11,890 nucleotides of DNA from Nitrospirota bacterium (GTDB lineage Bacteria > Nitrospirota > Nitrospiria > Nitrospirales > Nitrospiraceae). A program made the translations under genes and the position numbers. The number at the start of each line of letters is the position of its first letter. Position 1 is the first letter of the stretch. Location of the stretch: positions 1 to 11,890 of the forward strand of contig JACRQB010000271.1 in the NCBI GenBank assembly GCA_016222925.1. Direction: 5' to 3'. The notes under the pieces are model-generated. The model was not told the origin of the DNA. It worked only from the letters and a program-made list of their open reading frames with translations, and searched no databases. Of the stretch, positions 7,509-11,890 are shown one piece after another.

Positions 7509-8951
7509 ATGATGTTGCAAGACGCTGACGCCCTTCCCCAGCTTATCGGGGAGTATAAGCCGCTCGATCAGTGGCAGATCCATCTCAACCAGCTTTTCTA
7601 TGGCCTGCGAGGGGACAAACTCCGATCGTACTACCAAACGTTCACCTCAGCAGATTTCCGGCTCGCCCATGCGCTGGCAGCTGATTATTTTGAGCGCGTC
7701 ACCAAACGCGAGAAGATGGTAGGTCGTCAATCTTCCAACCCCGTACTCCTTACCCCTCACGCCTCACCGCGTATCGTTCTAGAACTAGGTCCCGGCAACG
7801 GGAATCTGGCCGCCTGCTTCCTCAATCATCTCAAGGTGCTCGACAAAGAAGGCGCGGTCTATCCACATGTGCGGTATGTCATGGTCGATTGGGAAGAGTC
7901 GGTGTTGGCCGGGGCTCTGGCTCATCCAGATCTGGCAGTGCATCGGGATCGTGTGGATACTCATTGTGGATCGATTGAGGTGGTGGAGGGAGTGGCAGAT
8001 GGGACGGTCGACCGGATCATCTGTAACGAGTTGTGGAACGATCTGCCGACGAAATTGTTGGCAAAACATGGCGGCGAGGTCGAGGAAGAGTATCTCCGTC
8101 CCAATCTGAGCGAGTCGCTCCATGCCAAGATTCAAGATTGGTCGGCGTTTGTCCGGGCCTTTCAGGACAAGGATCTTGCAACACTCAAAACGTTCCCTCC
8201 GTTTCTTGATGAACTGGTCTGGGAAAAAGAATACCGCAAAGTGGAGTGGAAGGATGTGCCCTATCGAAAAACGATCGTCGACTTCCTCCAGGCCATCGAC
8301 CAAGAAGTCTTGGTGCCAGTCAACGTTGGGGCCTTCGCGACGCTAAAAGAGGCGAAGCGGCTTCTAGCTCCGGACGCGATCGGCTTCAGCGCCTTCGATG
8401 CCGGGACCGCCGACATGAACGTGTTGAACGATCCTGAGAAGCCCTGCTACGGCCAGTTCGGCGGGCAATATAGCTTCATGATCAACTTCGCGTTAGTCGA
8501 TGCTGTGGCCACGCATCTGGGGCTGAAGCAGACGACCTTTGAGCCCCAGCGGGAATTCGTCGGGCGGTCGTTGAATACGAATGTGATCACCCTCATGGAT
8601 CTGCTGGCGACGCATCCCTCTGCTGGGCCTACACTGCAAGCCTGGGAACAAGACAGACTTGTGCTGAAGACCATCAGGGCGTTGAACGAAACATTTGAAA
8701 GCCCCTATCGTCGCCGGCTCGAATTTCCGTTAGGCGCCAATATGCCGCCGGACGAGCGAGAGACCTTAGGCGTGATCGTGCGCGCACTCAAAGACAACGG
8801 CATTCCCGACACCGTGGCCTACGTGACCGAAGAGGAACTCACCCGCGCACAAAAGGATTTGGAAGAGATCGGCTACGATGTAGATGCTATCCAGATGGCC
8901 ATGACAGCGCCTCCTAGCCCCGTCGAGTACTGCCACTTCGCTTGTCGGTGA
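7509..8951 (+). CDS. SAM-dependent methyltransferase of the DUF185 / MidA (NDUFAF7-like) family
   Basis: A 480-residue protein with a Rossmann methyltransferase core. Motif I is VLELGPGNGNLA (90-101), followed by YVMVDWEES (123-131) in place of the second acidic strand. Next comes IICNELWNDLP (170-180), the counterpart of the family's NEFFDALP signature. Around 325-355 a segment ending FEPQREFV resembles the family's conserved VDF...GL...QGEFL segment. In eukaryotes the relative NDUFAF7 methylates an arginine of a complex I subunit; the bacterial substrate is not established, so only the family is claimed. It is longer than usual (about 350-400), with a C-terminal tail after about 410 that is rich in charged helices and ends in HFACR. 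The start is the first of two ATGs, with GGTGA 6-7 nt upstream. Residues 68-88 look like a small insertion encoded by a 7-nt-period repeat. It stands alone. Confidence 0.85.
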   Translation: MMLQDADALPQLIGEYKPLDQWQIHLNQLFYGLRGDKLRSYYQTFTSADFRLAHALAADYFERVTKREKMVGRQSSNPVLLTPHASPRIVLELGPGNGNLAACFLNHLKVLDKEGAVYPHVRYVMVDWEESVLAGALAHPDLAVHRDRVDTHCGSIEVVEGVADGTVDRIICNELWNDLPTKLLAKHGGEVEEEYLRPNLSESLHAKIQDWSAFVRAFQDKDLATLKTFPPFLDELVWEKEYRKVEWKDVPYRKTIVDFLQAIDQEVLVPVNVGAFATLKEAKRLLAPDAIGFSAFDAGTADMNVLNDPEKPCYGQFGGQYSFMINFALVDAVATHLGLKQTTFEPQREFVGRSLNTNVITLMDLLATHPSAGPTLQAWEQDRLVLKTIRALNETFESPYRRRLEFPLGANMPPDERETLGVIVRALKDNGIPDTVAYVTEEELTRAQKDLEEIGYDVDAIQMAMTAPPSPVEYCHFACR

Positions 8952-9281
8952 TATGTAGGAGTGAGTGTGAGCGAGGTCGACAAGGGGAGCCTCCGCATCC
9001 GCCGCTTGAGGCTATGGCTCAGCCATTGAGTTCCTGGAAATTCCGGCTCACTCTCAACAGCAGTGCAAGGCCCCGGCCAACAGTGAGCACGCGTTACCGG
9101 GGGTTATTGAGTGTATGTTCTGTCCGGATACTGTTTCATCATCCTGCAAGAAGGAGTAGAATTTTCTCGCTGAACGACTCAGCGGAGTGCCACAGTACGA
9201 TGCGGAGAAAAGTCGGTGTCGCGCCATTCTGGTGCCACCAGCATAGTCTCTGAAATTCCTGAATGACAGGGGGAGAGGGCT
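8952..9281. other. Gene-free interval of 330 nt with small inverted repeats
   Basis: No convincing coding frame on either strand. It holds AGCCTC/GAGGCT arms (8990-9015 region), a compact ATGGCT-C-AGCCAT palindrome (about 9013-9025) and CTGGTG-C-CACCAG near 9230-9242. None is followed by a clear T run, so a factor-independent terminator for the methyltransferase gene is not shown. A weak promoter-like pair, TTGAGT and TACTGT with 16 nt between, occurs around 9107-9134 and might serve the small membrane-protein gene. Confidence 0.4.
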
Positions 9282-9482
9282 ATGAGTTCGTTTGGGACAA
9301 GCATTGCCGGGCTTGTGGGGGGAGTGGTGCTTCTGATGGGTCTGTTTGCATTGTTCCAAAGGGAATGGAGGGCAGCCTGTGCGTGGTTTCTTTCGGGCCT
9401 GGCGCTGATCGCTCTGTTGACGTTTCTCGATAAACCGGGCTCTCACCCATCAGAACCCTTTGAAACCCGCGAGACGCGCTGA
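9282..9482 (+). CDS. Small two-helix membrane protein, unknown function
   Basis: 66 residues. Two hydrophobic segments are seen, at about 8-25 (IAGLVGGVVLLMGLFALF) and about 34-49 (AWFLSGLALIALLTFL). A short positively charged turn (QREWR) joins them, and a polar tail rich in proline, glutamate and threonine follows. The layout suggests a helical hairpin in the inner membrane. A purine-rich GGGGGAGAGGG lies immediately upstream, with GGAG 6 nt from the ATG, which is the best ribosome binding site in the window and the main reason to believe the gene. No family is recognised. It has no coding neighbour within 300 nt on either side in its own direction. Confidence 0.62.
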   Translation: MSSFGTSIAGLVGGVVLLMGLFALFQREWRAACAWFLSGLALIALLTFLDKPGSHPSEPFETRETR

Positions 9483-9595
9483 CAATCTCGTTTGAATTCA
9501 GAGAATGCTCCGTTTTCAGCAGTAATCACACCGCATGTACCATATTCACCAAGTGCGGCAAGAACCAATCCGGCTGACGTTCAGCATCCCACTAG

Positions 9596-9611
9596 CCCGC
9601 ATTATTCATGA
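9596..9611 (+). repeat. Left terminal inverted repeat of the MITE-like element
   Basis: 16 bp identical to the reverse complement of 9767-9782. It starts directly after the CTAG at 9592-9595. Confidence 0.8.
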
Positions 9612-9766
9612 CAGTTTGTCGCGAAATCATCAAGCCGCGTTGTGAGACCGGCGCACGGAGCCTGGAGGACCTGAGGCGTACTCGTGCAGTACATCGAGAG
9701 TCCGAGGAGCGAGTCCGCCGGCACAGGCTTGTCGCAACAGCGGATCGGCGATTGCAGCAGAAGTAT

Positions 9767-9782
9767 TCATGAATAATGCGGG
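9767..9782 (-). repeat. Right terminal inverted repeat of the MITE-like element
   Basis: 16 bp that are the exact reverse complement of 9596-9611. It is followed by CTAG at 9783-9786, whose complement supplies the TAG stop of the adjacent minus-strand gene. Confidence 0.8.
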
Positions 9783-10811
9783 CTAGCCCGTTGGAGTCAG
9801 CGGAGCAAACAGCAAAGCGCTCAAGGGGCTGGTAAGCAGGGGTGCGAGCATGAGCCCGAACTGAGGGAAATGGTCCTGCAATGACAGAAACAGGCCATGG
9901 TCTTTGAGCCATTGCTGCGGCTCGGGTACGGATCGCAGAGCGGAGGTCTCTTGTAGGAGATTCGCTGCTCGTTTCGCAAGAACCAGGGCGGCGGGAAGAT
10001 ATGTGGAGACCAACATCAAGGTAAAGGTCACGCCCCAAAACAGAGTAATGGCTAAAGCCGTTCCCAGCACGGCTTCGTGCGCATCTTTATCGGCGATCAA
10101 CGCCGCCGGCCACCGCAGCCAGGCTCCCATGTGCAAGACTCCTGCGACAAGAATCGCTGAGGCGGCAGCCAGCACGTCTTTCAAGCGCCTCATCTGCAGC
10201 GCATAAAACTCGGGATCGGGTTGAGCCCCCGCCATCGGCGGCGCGAGCGTGCTGCATGCTGCAAGCAGAGCCACCACCGGCACCACCATGGCTTGCACAT
10301 TGACGATGGACACAACCACCATCGCGTACCGTAAAAGATGTTCGCCGATCCGCTGCGGTCCGGCCTGGCGTAGGTTGTCATAGCTGAAGCTGAACACGGC
10401 GCGGTAGAGCGCATGGGTGTCATCCAGCGACCAGATAAAGGCCAGTCCGATGGATGTGAAGAAGATTCCTACGGCTGTGACAAGCAGCAGCCGTGGTCGC
10501 GGAAGCGATTGGTAAATGATGATCCCGCATACGATCAAGGCGTAGAGCCCGGCCACGAGGGCCACCACCACCGTCGTCAGCCAGATATACCGGGACTTGA
10601 CCTCCACGAGAAAATGAGTGGGATCGAGGGATTCCTTCGACGCTTCTGACGCGCGCTGCATCAGCCGGCTCGTGAGGTTATGGAAATTATCTACGGTGAT
10701 ATTGGAACTGAACTCAAACAGTCCGATCGCAAGCAGCAGAATGAACAGCGAGGGGACCATGAGGAGCAAGAAGCGATAGTCGGAAGCTGGCGAGGGAGCC
10801 GGGGGTGTCAT
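9783..10811 (-). CDS. Multi-pass membrane protein of unknown function
   Basis: 342 residues from the chosen start MTPPAPSP. Hydrophobic stretches are visible at about 14-32, 76-99, 108-127, 160-188, 213-232, 246-270 and a weaker one near the C-terminus. Between the first two is a polar, probably extracytoplasmic segment (about 35-73). No catalytic motif is recognised. IWSLDDTHALYRAVFSFSYDN is a conspicuous polar stretch that could be functional. The frame runs upstream to 10919, but those 36 residues are arginine- and cysteine-rich and unlike the rest. An extended -10 (TGCTAGGAT, 10861-10869) overlaps the only other ATG in that stretch, so I prefer the start at 10811. The stop TAG lies inside the CTAG where the MITE-like element inserted. 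Restoring the pre-insertion sequence leaves the same stop, so the protein is unchanged. A single-gene unit, convergent with the 66-residue membrane protein gene. Confidence 0.7.
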   Translation of the reverse strand: MTPPAPSPASDYRFLLLMVPSLFILLLAIGLFEFSSNITVDNFHNLTSRLMQRASEASKESLDPTHFLVEVKSRYIWLTTVVVALVAGLYALIVCGIIIYQSLPRPRLLLVTAVGIFFTSIGLAFIWSLDDTHALYRAVFSFSYDNLRQAGPQRIGEHLLRYAMVVVSIVNVQAMVVPVVALLAACSTLAPPMAGAQPDPEFYALQMRRLKDVLAAASAILVAGVLHMGAWLRWPAALIADKDAHEAVLGTALAITLFWGVTFTLMLVSTYLPAALVLAKRAANLLQETSALRSVPEPQQWLKDHGLFLSLQDHFPQFGLMLAPLLTSPLSALLFAPLTPTG

Positions 10812-10860
10812 GGCATCCACATGTACGGAATACAGATCACAGACGCACGTACAGGAGGGC

Positions 10861-10869
10861 ATCCTAGCA
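10861..10869 (-). promoter_or_regulatory. Candidate extended -10 promoter element for the membrane-protein gene
   Basis: The minus strand reads TGC-TAGGAT, an extended -10 with one G in place of each of two consensus bases, about 50 nt before the ATG at 10811. A TTGACT occurs upstream (10890-10895), but 23 nt away, too far for a standard -35. It supports the short start rather than the one at 10919. Confidence 0.3.
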
Positions 10870-10900
10870 CAACTGCGCAAAAGGGGACGAGTCAAGAATA

Positions 10901-10915
10901 GGCGTCGCAGACGCC
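10901..10915. repeat. Short perfect hairpin upstream of the membrane-protein gene
   Basis: GGCGTC-GCA-GACGCC, a 6-bp stem with a 3-nt loop. On the minus strand it is followed by TATTCTTG, a poor T tract. It could therefore be a weak terminator for transcripts coming from the right, or an operator next to the promoter. Neither is demonstrated. Confidence 0.35.
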
Positions 10916-10919
10916 GCAT

Positions 10920-11094
10920 CTGGTGGCTGTGACGCTATCCGCCGACCTTGTTGAAACAGATCTTCGCTTTCTGAAGAAGATAGCGGCCTCGTCGGGAGAT
11001 CGTTGGGAGCGACAGGATCCTGAACTGCGTTTCAAAAAGCCACATCCACCTCGGATGAGACGCTGAGGGGAAAGCGAAGCGTTTGTAGGAGTGT
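10920..11094. other. Unassigned interval between membrane-protein promoter and HPF remnant
   Basis: Several short frames cross this stretch on both strands, but none has a convincing ribosome binding site or a recognisable family. The most protein-like is a plus-strand frame of about 48 codons ending at 11066 (it contains the residues SADLVETDLRFLKKIAAS). I cannot place it and do not call it as a gene. Confidence 0.3.
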
Positions 11095-11364
11095 CTATCG
11101 CTCCTTGAGTCGACCGAGCGTGCTCTCCACCGACCGCTCGAGTTTGTCCGCTGCTCCACTCAAGGCGAGCTCGACTGTCGCAGCCTGATGGGTCACGGCG
11201 ATGGGCTGGTGACCGGCCAGTCTGGCTTCCAGGACGCAACGGATATCGTCACCTTTTGTTTTGTGACTATTGGTATCGCTGAGATGTGCTTCAACCCGTG
11301 TAATCCGATCACGAAATCGGCCGACTGCTTCTTCCCAGGAGCAAAAAAAGTCAATCGAGCAAGA
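11095..11364 (-). pseudogene. 5'-truncated HPF/RaiA ribosome-hibernation factor remnant
   Basis: An open frame of 89 codons ending in TAG at 11095-11097 that has no ATG, GTG or TTG before the homologous part. From its 11th codon it reads EEAVGRFRDRITRVEAHLSD, then DDIRCVLEARLAGHQPIAVT, HQAATVE and GAADKLERSVESTLGRLKER. This is the characteristic second half of the short HPF/RaiA-type ribosome-associated proteins (S30AE/HPF fold), where ITRVEVHLxDEN, CxLEARxxGxQPIxVTH and GAAxKLExxxExxLGxL are typical. Such proteins bind the decoding region of the small ribosomal subunit in stationary phase. The expected first 25-30 residues (beta strand 1 and start of helix 1) are missing. They are replaced by unrelated codons preceded by an in-frame TAA at 11365-11367, and no other frame upstream supplies them. 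A run of seven T (minus strand, 11343-11349) is a possible frameshift site, but shifting there does not restore the N-terminus. Confidence 0.75.
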
Positions 11365-11622
11365 TTACGAATGAAGTCTCATTATCTTCGGGATAGATGA
11401 TCCGGAAGAAAGAACGGAATAGAGAAGCGGACTTCCAAAACGATTTTCCGGCTGCATCACAGAGCGCACATCACGCTGAAGGGTCTGGTCGGCACGATGA
11501 TCTGAAACATTTTTGGTAAAGACATACTCCGTGAGACCAGTGGAGTCCGTAAGCCGACATGAGAAATGAAGTTCCCTGGAAGATAGATCACTCAAGATTT
11601 TCACCGAGACGGTGACGGCCAC
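11365..11622 (-). CDS. Uncertain open reading frame, possibly a gene remnant
   Basis: 85 codons from a GTG at 11622, in the same frame as the HPF remnant and separated from it only by the TAA at 11365-11367. The frame stays open upstream to about 11728 without an ATG. Alternating hydrophobic residues (SVAVTVSVKIL, ELHFSCRLTD, TEYVFTKN) could form beta strands, so it may descend from a real protein. No family is recognised and the only ribosome-binding-like sequence is a GGTGA about 10 nt upstream. It is more likely a decayed fragment than an active gene. Confidence 0.22.
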   Translation of the reverse strand: MAVTVSVKILSDLSSRELHFSCRLTDSTGLTEYVFTKNVSDHRADQTLQRDVRSVMQPENRFGSPLLYSVLSSGSSIPKIMRLHS

Positions 11623-11782
11623 AGATGCGGAGTCACCGGTGAGAATGCTGGGTGCTTCTAGAAACTTGACTTTGGTATGGCGAATTAATACGATGTGATC
11701 GAAATCGTTCCAAAAGGAAAACTAGGGTTCCGGCTTTCTTCCTTTCTAGGAGGGAGCGTCTGGTCCAAGAGTTTTCGGTCTC

Positions 11783-11883
11783 GCATAACGAGGCTCCACG
11801 GAGGGATAAAAGCCCGGGAGATCATGTACTGAGGTACATGGCCTTTTGGGAATTTAACCTTCCAGCAGGAGGCTTCGTTATGC
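11783..11883. repeat. 101-bp imperfect palindrome (MITE-like or structured element)
   Basis: Arms GCATAACGAGGCTCC (11783-11797) and GGAGGCTTCGTTATGC (11868-11883) pair with one mismatch and one bulge. The inner arms (11800-11829 and 11834-11863) pair at about 21 of 30 positions plus one G-T. They close on a perfect CATGTAC-TGAG-GTACATG hairpin (11823-11840). No credible gene lies within. Outer ends of the GCATAAC...GTTATGC kind invite comparison with integron attC sites, but the unpaired spacers expected there are absent. A small non-autonomous mobile repeat or a structured RNA is equally possible. Flanks TCTC (11779-11782) and ATCTC (11884-11888) are similar but not a clean duplication. Confidence 0.65.
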
Positions 11884-11890
11884 ATCTCCA

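Larger units (their letters stand above)
9592..9786. mobile_element. MITE-like element, 187 bp, with CTAG target duplication
   Basis: Perfect 16-bp terminal inverted repeats, CCCGCATTATTCATGA at 9596-9611 and its complement at 9767-9782, enclose a non-coding interior. Both ends are flanked by CTAG (9592-9595 and 9783-9786), which reads as a 4-bp target duplication. Because CTAG is itself palindromic, the repeat can also be counted as 20 bp. The interior is an imperfect palindrome. GTAC-7 nt-GTAC (9678-9692) is near the centre, and blocks such as AATC..CCGC.GTTG..GA recur inverted on both arms. No transposase fits inside, so it would have to be moved in trans. A 4-bp CTAG-type duplication is known for IS5-like elements, but I do not assign a family. 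Confidence 0.75.

Noticed and set aside
9592..10038. Minus-strand frame of 148 codons across the MITE-like element and into the membrane-protein gene
   Set aside because: It is in another frame of the membrane-protein gene and continues through the palindromic element; arginine/serine-rich and not protein-like.
10892..11239. Minus-strand frame of 115 codons
   Set aside because: It overlaps the HPF remnant in a different frame and is arginine/serine-rich; the HPF match shows which frame was once coding.
11188..11400. Plus-strand frame of 70 codons
   Set aside because: Antisense to the HPF remnant.
11685..11885. Minus-strand frame of 66 codons
   Set aside because: Most of it is the 101-bp palindrome, so the open frame is a by-product of the repeat; the residues show no family.

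Overview
The window looks like ordinary chromosome of a Gram-negative, GC-rich, environmental bacterium. The membrane kinase style, the DUF185/MidA-type methyltransferase and the glycosyltransferase/LAB_N cluster recall Nitrospira (Nitrospirota). That assignment comes from memory of such genomes and has not been tested by any search. No tRNA, rRNA, CRISPR array or intact transposase was seen.

Layout. (1) 52-3773, minus strand: a two-gene signalling operon. A membrane-bound kinase of the HisKA_2 type carries a PAS domain very like the FixL haem PAS. It is followed, with an ATGA stop/start overlap, by a soluble REC-PAS-HisKA-HATPase-REC hybrid kinase. The likely flow is sensing in the first protein and phosphotransfer to a receiver of the second. 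(2) 3932-6687, minus strand: an envelope glycosylation operon of a GT2 polyprenyl-phosphate glycosyltransferase, a LAB_N small membrane protein and a GT39 (ArnT-like) transferase. It is preceded by a good sigma-70 promoter at 6737-6765. The GT2 gene appears to have lost about 40 codons in frame, including its first catalytic acidic motif. (3) 6803-7369, minus: a secreted protein of unknown function. (4) 7509-8951, plus: a MidA/NDUFAF7-like methyltransferase. (5) 8952-9281: gene-free. (6) 9282-9482, plus: a 66-residue two-helix membrane protein with a strong ribosome binding site.

(7) 9592-9786: a compact 187-bp element with perfect 16-bp terminal inverted repeats and a CTAG duplication. It sits exactly on the stop codon of the next gene and looks like a MITE. 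(8) 9783-10811, minus: a multi-pass membrane protein of unknown function. (9) 10812-11890: a decayed-looking stretch. It holds a 5'-truncated HPF/RaiA (ribosome hibernation factor) remnant with no start codon, an unassigned open frame just upstream, and a 101-bp imperfect palindrome at the right edge.

The most notable observations are the lesion in the GT2 gene, the FixL-type haem-pocket residues, the stop-codon-targeted mobile element, the cryptic HPF fragment and the terminal long palindrome. No clearly new multi-gene system was found.
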